Part shown: one piece after another, positions 34,958 through 46,125 of the stretch
Layout of the letters: each line of letters opens with the position of its first letter
Position numbering within the stretch: the stretch's first letter is position 1
Origin: Phialophora verrucosa
Taxonomy: Eukaryota > Ascomycota > Eurotiomycetes > Chaetothyriales > Herpotrichiellaceae
Length of the DNA: 64,000 nt
Direction of reading: 5' to 3'
Assembly: GCA_002099365.1 (NCBI GenBank)
Contig: MSED01000004.1
Coordinates: 744,001 to 808,000 of the forward strand
Notes under the pieces: model-generated
Seen by the model: the letters and a program-made list of their open reading frames with translations, nothing else
Told to the model about the DNA's origin: nothing
Database searches by the model: none
Made by a program: the position numbers and the translations under genes

Positions 34958-37720
34958 CTAGCCGGCCTGCTTTGTGATGACCGTAATTGAAGTCTCGGTG
35001 TCCCTCTTCCCTGGTGCAGGTGGAGTATCACTATCGTGACGTTGTCGGGGCGAGTCGCCGTCTGAACCTGCCTGAGGAGATTCGCTCCCGGTACATCTGG
35101 CATGTTTAGCATCAGCACACCCGCCGACGACGGCGCAGAAATGGTCGCCCCCGGACGTATCGATTTGTCCGAAGCTCAGCGCGAGGGCTCCATCTTGCTT
35201 CACCCATTGACGGGACGGTTCCCACGCATCCCCTTGCCCGGGATACAGTAGATTTACAGCAAGTCGCCCCGTGCTCGTCTGGTTGTACATATTGCGCAAG
35301 GTACGGAGGATGGAGCGAGACGAGCACAGGATCGCGGCCGCCCACACGAGGGCCACGAGCAACAGCGCGAGCAGGACGAATGCCGGGATGGCGTACCGTA
35401 TATCATAGCGGATGACGCGCCTGTATTCGACCACGCTGGCTTGCGGAACCCCGCGCGCTGTATCGTCGACAGCCAGACTGGCGGGCCAGGCGACGTATTT
35501 TGTGGAGATGGACGTCTTGGTGCCGACCAATCCCGCGGCGAGCCCGTCCGTCATCTTCAGGCTTGGAATCTGCGCCGCGACGGTCGCGTTGTGGGACAGC
35601 CGCTGATAGCGCTCGAGCAACGTGTAGTCGTATTGGCCGCTGTAGTCGGGGCCGCCGACGTCCGACAGGCCACCGTACAGGTTTCCGAGCCGGCGTGTGA
35701 ATCCTGAAGCTGCAGCCAGGGCGTCGTAGCCTTCTGACTCGCCGAAGTTCCCCGTGAGAAAGGGGCTAGTGGGGAGCCAGAGCTTTTCAGCACGGAGCGT
35801 GTAGAACCCGTCTTCGTAGCCCATGGTGTGGTAGCGATTGTCGACGATCCCCCAGAGGGGGTCGAACCGCATGGTGCGGTCGTAGCTGTGCTCGGCGGCC
35901 CAGAGCGGTTTGGACATTTCGTCCGGGTAGACTTTGTCCGTGATGTGCAGGGCCTCGAGGTTCGCGAACTGCCCTCCCGTGCCGTTATAGCGGAATGAGA
36001 CGGTCTTGATGCTGGCGCGGACTGCCGATGCGCATACGTACAGGTTTTTCTGATACGTCTCGATGCCGGTGTAGGCTGAGGCAGACAGGTTCTCGTTCGG
36101 TGGCTGCAGGGGAGTTCCGAGCAGGATACCGCATTGCACGGCTGGGTAGGTGATGTTGTTGGCCCGCCAGTCATTATCTGTCGCGCCGATCTCGTAATAG
36201 CCCCTGCATACCTGGGCTGGATACACACATGAATTAGCTGGATGAGGATTGAGTGCGGAACGGGAATATGAGACGTGGAAACATACCGATAGCCGAGTAG
36301 TTCAGAGCCAGAAGTTTCTTCAGGCCATTGGGATAGTGGTTCACGAAAGGGACAGATGTATTACCTCCAGAATAGTCAGGGACTTCTGGCGGCGCACCGC
36401 CAACACCCCTCATCTCATCAAAGAGGATCGCGTCGAATGACGACACGCTGAACATGTACGGCGACGCACTGCCAGTATCCTTGACTGGCAATTTCGGTAG
36501 AGGTTTTGTGTTCTGGTGGAGCGGGAGAGAGATGTTGAGACTGGAAGCCACAAGCACATTGTGCATACGGGCTGCTTTGTGCGCACGGCCGAAGAGATCG
36601 AGTGTCTGATTGTCAGTCCAGGGTGGTGACTCGAGCGTCGTGGTATCAAGTCCAAAGAAAGCGCCTCTATCGACGATCGAGAACGTGTTATTGTCACTAA
36701 AGTCGTCGAGGGTATTTTCTATTCTCAGTTCGATGGATAAGTTGGTGTCAGCACATCTCGTCACCGGCTCGATCCAGGTGATGTCTTCGTTCCAGGTCCC
36801 GCCGTGCTCCAATCCCACCGGGATTGTGTGGTTTCTGAACCCGATACCCGGATTGTCCCTCATATCGACGATGAGACCCTCGGTGAGCAGGATACGGTCC
36901 TGCGTGATCAAAGTTCCGATGGTGCGGCTGTCGCCTGTGACGTAGGGCTGGCCTTTATTTATTATCCCATTCTGGTTGAACTTCCAGCGACGATACTGAA
37001 TGTCGAACAGGCCAGACACAGTATTCCCTCTGTCGGAAGTGGCGCTGGTAAACATGGTAGTGAAGTTCGCGGGAATTGTGACATTGATGGTTGAGTTCTC
37101 GTCCGTCTCGACACTTCTCCATACGCCGGGCTCTGTTTCGCTCATGTAAACGCCTTGGTACTGCCCTGGACAGTTGATCACCAGACCCAGTTCGCACTGT
37201 CGAGTGAACTGGGAGTTTGGCCGAGGCATAGTGACCCTTCCCCAGGGACCTGGATCCTTGATGTATTGGAACTCGACGAGCTTGGATTCGCCTGGCACGA
37301 CCTCATCGTATAGTCCGAGGGGGGTCACGACGCTGGCTAGAACCAACAAAGCGGCACCGGCTGTTGAGGCCCAGCTCGGGATCTGGACTCTTGAGGGGAC
37401 TTGACGCGTGTTGGCAGCGTCTGCTCGAATAAGGTGTGGCCAGATCGTTGTAGCGATGGTACGATTGACAACAGACCTGCAGATGTTAGAGACTGTCCCT
37501 ACTCTCGAGTGCGAACGAAGTACCATGTCACCGCGCTGTTCTCAGTGCCCACATATTTCACCAGAATCACGACCAAGGCAGCGGGAAGCCCGTACTGGAC
37601 TTGGGATTACCGTCAGCGCACTGGTTGCTCCAAAGATCTGACAGTGAAGGGGTGGTGACTAAGGATACCTAACATGACTGCTGCGGCAATGATGCCGGAA
37701 ACCTCAGCGATGGTTAGCAT
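34958..37720 (-). CDS. Large fungal membrane glycoprotein of unknown function
   Basis: Four exons, 37720-37669, 37599-37524, 37476-36287 and 36216-34958, sum to 2577 nt (858 aa). I do not recognise a named domain. The first two tiny exons encode a hydrophobic start (MLTIAEVSGIIAAAVML, then GLPAALVVILVKYVG). A second hydrophobic segment follows at about residue 80 (AGAALLVLASVVTPLGLY), then about 560 residues with many N-x-S/T sites and scattered Cys, probably extracellular. A strong membrane helix (AIPAFVLLALLLVALVWAAAIL) comes near residue 690, followed by a cytoplasmic Ser/Pro-rich tail. Similar large orphan membrane proteins are frequent in Pezizomycotina. The role is unknown. Confidence 0.8.
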
Positions 37721-38377
37721 CTCGACGGCTTAATCTTCGCCTGTGGAAGTGCTCATGCGACATCCGAACGGAAGAGCACATTGTAGGAAGTAAGTAGAAG
37801 TGCTGCTGGTTCTTGTTAATAATAGCCGACATTGTAGGCAATTTCTCCTTGCCCTATCTTTCTGGTAGCAGCCTGCATCGCCGCGGAAGTGTTAAGGGTA
37901 CCCTGTCCAAGTAGTATGCACAAGGGCTCTACTTGATAGCACCAGGTACAGTCTCAATGAAACATTGCACCAGCCTAATGGAAGTGATTTCGCCCCATTT
38001 CCTTCCGGAGGTCTTGGCTCCTGCGGGTTTCGTACCCTCCCCCAATAGAAAATGTAGTTTCATGGCCCAGGCCGCCTTGCACCTGCGCCAGAGTACCTGG
38101 AGTCCCTTGGCAAGCGCCTAGACGACGCCCCTGATGCCCCTGGACAGCTTTCGACCAGCCTGTGGCCGCGCGAATCAGCCCAACCAGGCGTATTCGTATC
38201 GCCCCCACGACGATCGATGAACTCTATACCTTAGACACCAGATGCCCTTCACTACGCAGGACTCACCGCAGTTGTCGCGTGCTACAACCAGGATCGACCG
38301 CCGCGATACTGTTGGGTTATTTGACTATCTCAACACCAACACCGATAGTAGGAAGTCCGAAGCGGTTGCTTATCGAC
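37721..38377. other. Divergent intergenic region
   Basis: About 660 bp between the large membrane protein and the surface-protein gene. A missing N-terminal (signal peptide) exon of the latter might be here. Confidence 0.4.
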
Positions 38378-39026
38378 ATGAGCATCACCTATCCCGAATG
38401 TCGTACTGATGCGAATGGACCATGTCAACTAGCGACAAGCTCGGAGAATGCCTGTTCAAGGGAGTTCGGAGAGTCAAGCTACTATCAACGGAGGTACTGC
38501 ATGTGTACAAATGGCTACTTTGAACGCTCGTCAGAGTTAGTATTCATCGCTCCTCGCAAGAGTTACGCCCGTATCCCGACTGATCACGATATTGAAATCC
38601 AGGTGTTGGAATGACTGCTACCATTACAACGCGACATCCACCGATTCAGAGTCGATAAGCCGCGAATCCAGATTCGTGACCCTTGACTGTGAAAGCTACT
38701 CGCTCGCCATCGAGAGTGAGTCGGCCTTCTACAACAGCCTCAGTTTAGCAAGCGAAAGCCGCGAGGCGGCGGCCAGTTCTAGCATCACAACTCAGGCGAC
38801 TTCAGCGACCACAACAGCCGCAAGCGCCGGTCAGGGAGCTACAACGAGCCAGGTTGTACCCGAGGCGACGGCATGGGTGGACAGACCCAGTTCGACAGCA
38901 CAGGCACAGCAAGATGGCGGGATTTCGACCACTAGAGCCGTGAGACAGAAAGCTCTGTTGTCAATAACGGTGTTTCTCGCGTTGTCGTCCATCTTTTGCG
39001 GTGTTTACCCAGAACTTAGCCTATAA
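38378..39026 (+). CDS. Ser/Thr-rich, Cys-containing probable cell-surface protein
   Basis: Two exons, 38378-38535 and 38603-39026 (582 nt, 193 aa). Splicing joins YFERSS to ECWNDCYHYN, linking the Cys-rich N-terminal part (ECRTDANGPC, ENACSREFG, RYCMC) to a long Ser/Thr/Ala-rich stretch. The protein ends in a hydrophobic segment (ALLSITVFLALSSIFCGVY) that looks like a GPI-anchor signal or membrane helix. No signal peptide precedes this Met; the frame is open upstream to 38162, so the real start may lie in an upstream exon. Proteins of this build (short Cys domain, Ser/Thr stalk, GPI tail) usually sit in the fungal cell wall. Function unknown. Confidence 0.6.
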
Positions 39027-39968
39027 ATCAATTCCACACCTGCCTCTTGCATCGCGATGTTATATTCGTCGTAGACGCAATTTCGGGACGACCAACGAGT
39101 TTGACCACTTACTCAGAATTCCAGAAGCCGTGCCGTTTTTGGACTCGCACTCCCACCATCGCTTCCGCAGCCAACCTCGTGAATTGGGCCATGTCCTTCC
39201 TGGTAGCAAGCGACCAAGTCGGTTGTAGGGGTAAAGTCCCATGGTACTGCTCTTTGCAATATTTCTGACCTGCACAGTTGGTCTCAAGGATATCATTGGC
39301 ACGGAAGAAGAAATTAAAGCTGGGCTGACTCCAGGCTGAAACAGCCTTGCCAAGCCCCAGCATATCCCCGCTTTCTCAATCATGAGTAGGATAAATCTAT
39401 TAGACGTTAGTAGTGATCGAGATATGAAACCCTCACGCAGACCACATCTCATCCTCAAAATCTGATGGTGACATCAGAAAAACATATTGCAATCGACAAG
39501 GCTATTCACTGGCATTGTCCATTTTTGTTGGTCTGAGATGGACTTGATTAGGATAGCCAGGCATCAGTGATGGATTATTAGCGCAATCTGAATTGGGATT
39601 GAAGTTTGCGGCCACACTTATGGAAGTCGTTTTCAGTGGGTGAAGTATTCAGTCGCTTCTAATATGAGTCAAGACGTCGTCGGACCATGCCCGACCACCA
39701 ACCATTCTTGGTGACTCATTGTGACTGCTCCCTTCCTGTCCCAGACTGTTGGCCCCGACCATTTGAGTAAGAGCCTGCTTGCTTGGCGAGACAGCTTCAA
39801 TGGCTATTTATACTCAACCTTGCTCATACCACCGTCATGTTACTTATATCTCATTGATCAGCGCCAAAGGTCGACGACTTAATGCTACTTACGCCAGTAC
39901 GTTCCATCTTAAACGTCACGTAGTCTGCGCCCCCACAACGCCTCACCACCAGCACATTCGAGTCTGCT
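39027..39968. other. Intergenic region with likely promoter
   Basis: About 940 bp, no gene recognised. A TATTTATA element at about 39805-39812 lies some 160 bp before the next start codon and may be the TATA box of that gene. Confidence 0.45.
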
Positions 39969-41756
39969 ATGGCTGACATCACCACGGACGACTGGGTCGA
40001 TGTCAAGAGCGAACCCCAGCATGGCAAACAGAAGCCAGTCTCATCCGACGTTGAGGATGAAAAGGCGGAATATTCATTCTACACCTTGACTGCAAAGCTA
40101 GCTCTTGCTCGGCTCAACAAGGACCCCTCCCCCATCTTCGTCGTCGATATACCGCAGGATACGCTTTGGTCTACATGGCTGGATACAATGGATCACTCCA
40201 TACGGCAAACTTACACGTGCACGACATGCCGACGCTTGATCAAACGGTACGGCGGCTTGGTGCAGGTGAACAGCAACGGCACTCTTAAGTCCCTGCTCTG
40301 GCGTCCTACAAAGCATCCTGGGCCCGAGCACTTTCGCGCATCCATTAAAGCAATACACGACAAGGTGTCTTCTGGCTCGGTGTTCGAGGAGCTCAAGATT
40401 ACTCCAAAGACAAGATCAGTTGGGGCTCGGACTTTAGGCGGATACAACCACTTCTACCTGGACTTCCCCGAGGCCCGCATCCGCAAGCAAGAGCCCAAGG
40501 GCTTCGAGTCGGCATCCATCAGCGTGCTAGCTACCATGCTTGGCCGGATCATCGACGACTACAGCGTCGAGACCGTTCGGCAGGCCTTTACTATTCTCAC
40601 AGACGACAAGCTGCCGCACGCTCACAACCACAAGGCTGCCATTCGCTGGTTCAGCCGAGTACGCGAGAATACAAATCTGGAGAAGGGCTCCAAGAAGAGC
40701 ACCCGGCGCAATCTGCTGTATCTCCATGCGGCGACAGCATTCAAAGGTTGTCTGAACCAGTTGCGGTCTGGCGCACTGTCGACGCTTCTCCAAGATATTG
40801 AGGCAGACAAAAGCTTTAAAGAGATCGAGGAGTCCTGGTTGGAAGTGAATGATCCAATGCGATACCTCCGACCCCAGGCGGCACCTACCGCTGGGCATAT
40901 TGCTGTTGCCGAGCGCCTGATGGAGTCTCTGGGAGTGACATCCAACGATATGAGACGAAGACAGTTCACGATGTCAGAGCTTCCAGAGAAGGTTATCATG
41001 TTCACAGCTATGAAGAAACGACCCCCTCTCAACCCGAAGCCTGACGGCATCTTCTCGAAGCTGAAGCCAAGAGACCCGACATCGAAGTCGACAACTGCTG
41101 CGAAAAAGCGCTTGGATACACCTCCCACCCGCATCTCCTTCTCGAAGTTTCTGACGGACATCATTCCAACCGCCGTCAAACTAGAGTACAAGCTTGGGAG
41201 CAATGATTCCATCTACTTCTGCCTGACAGGGTATGAGGACACGAAGCCGTTGATGCAGTGGCACGACAGTGAGAATAGGGCTTCATGGTTTGTCTACCTC
41301 AACCCTAGACCTGTCGAACGTCACAATCTCCTCCCAAAGGATTGGAACGAGGTCACCTGCATCATCCCTTTTCCTCACCTGTGGGACGGCGCACCGCTGA
41401 CGACTACGTTCCCGCTCGCGCCGGCTGATTCCACCGACTTCAAGTACTACCACAAGAACCACGGATTCCGGTATCTGATCTGCCTCGAAGGTGTCAAGCT
41501 TGGGGATGACGACATGGCTTCCTCATGTCTGTTCCCCAGCCTATTGAAGTCCGAGTTCCACGGCATCCGCAGAACTATCGAGGCATATTCAAACACTCAT
41601 CGCCTCGAACCGGTGCCTAACATTCAGGACAGAGGCGGTATCGTGGCGGGGTTACAGATTAAGAGGGGCGATGACATGGACAAAGAAAAACACCTGTTAA
41701 GAATTACGGATGGGAAGGGTGACATGAATACATATGAGATTGTTCTATTCGAGTAG
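39969..41756 (+). CDS. Uncharacterised protein resembling an actinobacterial/phage protein family
   Basis: Intronless, 595 aa. After an acidic N-terminus, residues 54-72 read SPIFVVDIPQDTLWSTWLD, and residues 84-95 read CTTCRRLIKRYG, with a CxxC pair and G-rich turn. VQVNSNGTLKSLLW follows. VFEELKI and YNHFYLDFP occur later in the first 170 residues. The order of these pieces (F-x-V-D-x-P-x-D-x-LW, Cys pair, GxxV-x-x-NG-x-x-x-x-LW, then VF) recalls from memory a family common in actinobacteria and their tailed phages, with unknown function. The C-terminal part has CIIPFPHLWDG and HGFRYLICLEGVKL. No signal peptide or membrane helix. Codon use does not stand out from neighbours by eye. Function unknown. 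Confidence 0.85.
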   Translation: MADITTDDWVDVKSEPQHGKQKPVSSDVEDEKAEYSFYTLTAKLALARLNKDPSPIFVVDIPQDTLWSTWLDTMDHSIRQTYTCTTCRRLIKRYGGLVQVNSNGTLKSLLWRPTKHPGPEHFRASIKAIHDKVSSGSVFEELKITPKTRSVGARTLGGYNHFYLDFPEARIRKQEPKGFESASISVLATMLGRIIDDYSVETVRQAFTILTDDKLPHAHNHKAAIRWFSRVRENTNLEKGSKKSTRRNLLYLHAATAFKGCLNQLRSGALSTLLQDIEADKSFKEIEESWLEVNDPMRYLRPQAAPTAGHIAVAERLMESLGVTSNDMRRRQFTMSELPEKVIMFTAMKKRPPLNPKPDGIFSKLKPRDPTSKSTTAAKKRLDTPPTRISFSKFLTDIIPTAVKLEYKLGSNDSIYFCLTGYEDTKPLMQWHDSENRASWFVYLNPRPVERHNLLPKDWNEVTCIIPFPHLWDGAPLTTTFPLAPADSTDFKYYHKNHGFRYLICLEGVKLGDDDMASSCLFPSLLKSEFHGIRRTIEAYSNTHRLEPVPNIQDRGGIVAGLQIKRGDDMDKEKHLLRITDGKGDMNTYEIVLFE

Positions 41757-42204
41757 GGGAATGGGTATGAAATTGTTCTGAATGGGTAGAAGAAATAACT
41801 GTTCTGGGTTGGTTCAAAATACTATTGCATGTAGGGGGGGTATTTTGTTCCGCACGTAAGGAGTGCGCTTTTGACAACGGAATATGGCGTATACCGCGTG
41901 ACTGGCAGATCATAGCATCAATCGCAGGGTTGTATCCTTCTAGAGTACTTACAACGCCATATGGACAGGTTAAAGGATAATGATTATTCTCAGGCCCACG
42001 AAGACTATATCGAAGGACCTCTGGATACATGTATCAGCGAGTTGATGGACGAAGAAGCATTTAGTACTATGAATAACTATTTCCAAGACGAGACAGTGTT
42101 TCTAAACTTGGGGACTCCAAGCTGCATCGCTCGTCCTATATAATTCTGTGAACTCAAGAGCCACCAGTCAACAACAGTCAACACTCTTTCTCCAGAATGA
42201 CTTC
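41757..42204. other. Convergent intergenic region
   Basis: About 450 bp between two convergent genes. It holds both 3' ends and no recognisable gene. Confidence 0.5.
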
Positions 42205-44526
42205 TCAAGACAAATCAAACCCCTCGTATCCCGCCTTCCGCACCTCCTCCAACGTCCGCTTATACCTCGGAATCCCACCCGCATAGTTCAGATGTTCGCG
42301 CGGCTTCCCGGGGATATTGGCGCCATTGTACCACGAGTCGACTTTCCCGCGCGGCGTGTCGTTGATCAACTCGAAGACCAAGGCGCGCCACTGTTCCTCG
42401 GCGGCGCGTTGCGGGTTCATTTTCCGCAGACCGCGCGCCGACATGTCCTCGACGACGTCGACGATCCAGTCGCCTTGGATCTCGATGCAGCTGGGCCCGT
42501 TGCTGAAGGCGGTGGGGGCTTGAGGGCCGTAGGTGCTGATTGAGACAGAATGTTAGAGATGCGAGTCAGAGACGCAGGTCAACGAAATGTTAGAGATGCA
42601 GGTTAGGTACTGAAAGGTACAGGGTAGCCACATGGGTAGCTTCTCGTGCTTGAAGAAACACATGAAATGGGAGGTTCTTCTTGGCCGTACTCACAAGAAG
42701 AAATTAGGAAAGCCCTCTGTCGAAATGCCCAGGTAAGTCCACGTGCCGGCGGCCCATTTCTCGGCCAGAACCACGCCGTCCACGCCCGTGACGTGCATGT
42801 CTTTTAAGCCGCCGGTGATGGAGTCGAAGCCCGTGGCCAGCGCGATGGCGTCGAGCGCGTGGAATGTGCCGTCCTGCTGAACGATGCCGTCGGGCGTGAA
42901 GCGGACGATCGGGTTGGTGCGCGTGTCGATGACGTCGACGTTGGGCTGGACAGTCAAAGTCAGCAAGATATGCGGACACAGTCACCGCGCACTCGTTACG
43001 GGACCCTATGACAGGCAGGGAGCGAGGGGGTGGCATACCTTGTTAAAGTGGTCGTAAAAGTCCTGCTCAAGCGACAGCCTCTTCCCGCCAAACAGGTGAG
43101 GCCGCTCCGTCGGGGCCAGGAGCTCGGCCTTGCGCTCGTCATGTACACGCGCGCGCACCTTGTCGCGCCAGAAGTTGTAAGCGTGTTGGTTGGCCTCGTT
43201 GTTGCGCGTCATGTCGTAGTAGTTGTTCATGAGGAAGCGGAAGCCGCCCTGTGGGTGCAAGTTAGCCAGGATAACACTAAGTGTAAACGAAGGTGACAGA
43301 ACAGGCAGGGCAGGATGTCATCACAACGGGGATCGCGACTCACCATCCTCCATAGCATTTCATAAAACTCTTCCCTTTCCTGGTCGGTGTGGTCGAACGT
43401 TAGGTTGTCGCGCCATTGGTACAAGAAGCCGTTGTAGAAGTTATTCCGCTCGGCGAACCGGTCGGCGAGCTGGTCGACGAGCTTGGCTTGTTCCTCTTTG
43501 GTCATGTAGACCTGGTTCATCGGGCAGGCGAAGTTGGGCGTCCGCTGGAACATCTTGAGGTGTCCTTCCGGTCCGATTTCTTTGGCCCACTGGTTGGGTC
43601 ACCCAAAGGTACACGTTAGCTTGGCTTACGGGGGTGATGTTTGCTGTCGCTCGAACGGGGAACTTTTGACCTGGAGAGGCAGCTTGCTTCACTCACGACG
43701 TCTACCTTGGACGCAGCTCATCCACTCACCTCCTGTGTGATCTGTACGCCTGTCGCGCCCGTCCCCACCACAGCGACTCTCTTGCCCTTGACGTCGACGC
43801 CCTCCTTGGGCCAGAAGCTCGAATGGTGGATCTCGCCCTTGAAGTCATCGAGCCCCTCCCAGTCCGGAAAGTACCGCTTGGCCGCGAACCCTGTGCACGC
43901 GGTCCAGTATCGGGTCGTGAACACGCGGCCAGTCTCGCATGTGATGGTCCACAGACACGTGGTGTCGTTCCAGGCCGCGGCCGTGACTTTGCTGTTGAAG
44001 ACGCAGTCCTTCTTGACGTGGATCCGGTCCTCGACATGTTCGAAGTAGGCGCGCAGTTCGGCGTGGTCGGGGTAGTGCGACGACCATGTCCAGTCCTTGT
44101 ACACTTCCGGGATGGACAGCGCGTAGACGGGGTATTGGCTGTCGACGCGGGCGCCGGGGTATCGGTTCCAGTACCAGATACCGCCGAGGTCTGAGCCGGC
44201 CTAGTTTGAGATTGACGTGAGTGAAATGCAGTGTTTGGTTGGTGTGAGGTTAGAGTAGGGGCGGGGGAACAGAATGGTATGGGATAGGATGGGAAGTGTG
44301 TGCGAATTCAGTAACTCAGTACCTCGACGATTTTTGCCTTGAACCCCCGTTTCCTCAATTGATGGAGGAGGTATACTCCTGCGAACCCGGCCCCCACGAT
44401 CAGCATATCGAGGGTTTCGGTCTCGGTGTGGTCGCCATTCGTGTCTACTTTCTCGGGAGTGTTGACCTCTCCCACGCCGTGTGCCCCGTTCGTAGCGGGT
44501 GCTACGTTGCTGATATCACGCTTCAT
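42205..44526 (-). CDS. Baeyer-Villiger monooxygenase (FAD/NADPH)
   Basis: Six exons, 44526-44323, 44200-43730, 43589-43344, 43248-43039, 42945-42695 and 42535-42205, sum to 1713 nt (570 aa). The FAD site is VGAGFAGVYL at about residues 44-53, then GGIWYWNRYPGARVD. The Baeyer-Villiger fingerprint FxGxxxHxxxWP is met by FKGEIHHSSFWP. The NADP site is VAVVGTGATGVQ. ALATGFDSITGG and FTYGPQAPTAFSNGP follow. It converts ketones to esters or lactones using O2 and NADPH, as in cyclohexanone or phenylacetone monooxygenases. It is the intact counterpart of the pseudogene at 10.7-11.9 kb, although the two differ clearly. Flanking catabolic genes suggest breakdown or secondary metabolism; the substrate is unknown. 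Confidence 0.94.
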
Positions 44527-45675
44527 TATGGAGTACTCGGTTGATAACCTTGAGGGCGGCGATAGTAGTTGATGCAGATGATGTAATAGTGGCGGTACAA
44601 ATCAGAAGGACATATCCTGAGTACTGTACGGAGTACCTAGGGCTACGTATTGTGTACAATAAGATTGCGGACACGACGAGTGCATCGAATCCCACAGCGT
44701 AGTTAGACGCCCGCCGTACACGACATAATTAAGTACATGTGTATGTGATAGATAGCCGATGCGGAGTCGTGGAGTCGTGGAGATGGATTTCTCAGAACAG
44801 ACTATATCCGGGGGTCTTGATGCGGAGGAAACCTCGGCCCGTCAAGATGGAGAGCCACGGTCGGTTATGACGGCCTTGTACGAGGTACACCATGGAGTAA
44901 CTGATATCGTATCTCCACGAGAGATCTCCGCAGATGATGCGAGAATGGGAGGCCCGGAGGAATGGATAAGTCTCAGTCCGGAACATACTGCGGCGACAAC
45001 TTTCGACACATCCTTTGTACAACACACCTTTCGGCGAATTTCTGTTATAGCTGTAACAGCTATAACATGTCTCGATGCTCAAGCCTGTTTACTGAAAACT
45101 ATAGCGATTCCTCTTCTTCATTTAACGTCTTGTATCGACACTAGAGACAATTTCAGGTCCAGTCAGGTTGTTTTCATCTCCTCCAATGTCACTGCTGACC
45201 TACATATCGCGCGCAAACCCTCACGATTGCCTCTCCTGTTCAACGACTGTTCTGTCGCAGGAGCGACGGCGGCTGAGTTGGGCCACAGACAACAGCGGAA
45301 CTCCAAGCCCCCCAGCCAGGGCTCGACTATGTTGCTGCAGTGTCTCAGTGTGAATAGAGGTGATAAATACGAGGTACTGTAGGCTCGGCTAGTCTCCTGG
45401 TCGCACAGTTCTGCCACCCAATAGGTGAGCCCGTAAAGCCCCCCAACGGACTCGATAGGGTAGCACTATCCATTAAGCTTTAGGCACGAGCCAGGCAGCT
45501 ATCCTACAGAAGAGGTGTATGGACAAAGTATTCATGGTGCAGATTTGCATCAAAGATAAATAATCCTATGGTGTGTTGGATCTTTGGACTAGAACGATCC
45601 TCCTATGAGTCCTGTCCAGCACAGTAAAAGAGTCCTTCCACTCCAAAAGTGTCATCAAGTGGATCTTCCTTCAAC
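44527..45675. other. Intergenic region with a perfect palindrome
   Basis: About 1.15 kb between divergent genes. A 207-codon frame at 44759-45382 is open, but on reading it is compositionally unlike protein families I know and is not called. It contains the palindrome at 45044-45066. Confidence 0.45.
45044..45066. repeat. Perfect 23-bp palindrome
   Basis: Eleven-base arms GTTATAGCTGT and ACAGCTATAAC around a single A, upstream of both the monooxygenase and the VOC gene. It could be a protein-binding dyad or chance. Confidence 0.8.
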
Positions 45676-46125
45676 ATGTCTCTGTCCCACTGTGTCAAGA
45701 TCATCCCCTTCTTCACTACCCCCCATCTCGCCTCGCTTCTCGACTTCTACAGAATCCATCTCCCGGGCTTCAAAATTTCCGCTCACCCCGACGACACCTC
45801 AGAGCCGACTTTCGCGTCCATCTTCGCAGGACCAAGCGCCGCCGCCAACATCTACATCCTCCAGGACGGACAGCGTGCGCGTGGGAGCTGCATGATCATG
45901 ATCGACTCCTTGCAAGTCTTGGAGGAGATCTACGGGCGCCTGAATGCTCCTGGATCACGGTCTTCCGGTAGCTTTGAGTGGACTGGGATGCCTGCGTCCG
46001 CCGACGGAAGCCAAACACAGCCGACCGTGGGACCACTCGAGGACAAGCCTTGGGGATATCGTCAGTTTGACCTTGTTGATCCACACGGCAATATGATCGT
46101 GTTCTTTGCTTTTTTACAGAGCTGA
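45676..46125 (+). CDS. VOC-fold (glyoxalase/bleomycin-resistance-like) protein
   Basis: Intronless, 149 aa from the ATG at 45676. Typical vicinal-oxygen-chelate layout: KIIPFFTTPHLASLLDFYRIHLPGFKIS at the start, a central ANIYILQ strand, LQVLEEIYGRL and a C-terminal KPWGYRQFDLVDPHGNMIVFF, the standard DPxGN motif before the last strand. Fungal members are often annotated as glyoxalase-like or dioxygenase-superfamily proteins; the metal ligands usually include the early His and a late Glu, which here is not obvious, so activity is uncertain. It lies between two catabolic genes. Confidence 0.85.
   Translation: MSLSHCVKIIPFFTTPHLASLLDFYRIHLPGFKISAHPDDTSEPTFASIFAGPSAAANIYILQDGQRARGSCMIMIDSLQVLEEIYGRLNAPGSRSSGSFEWTGMPASADGSQTQPTVGPLEDKPWGYRQFDLVDPHGNMIVFFAFLQS

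Noticed and set aside
44759..45382. 207-codon plus frame between the monooxygenase and VOC genes
   Set aside because: Overlapping minus frames are equally open, no motif is seen and it contains the palindrome; judged chance.
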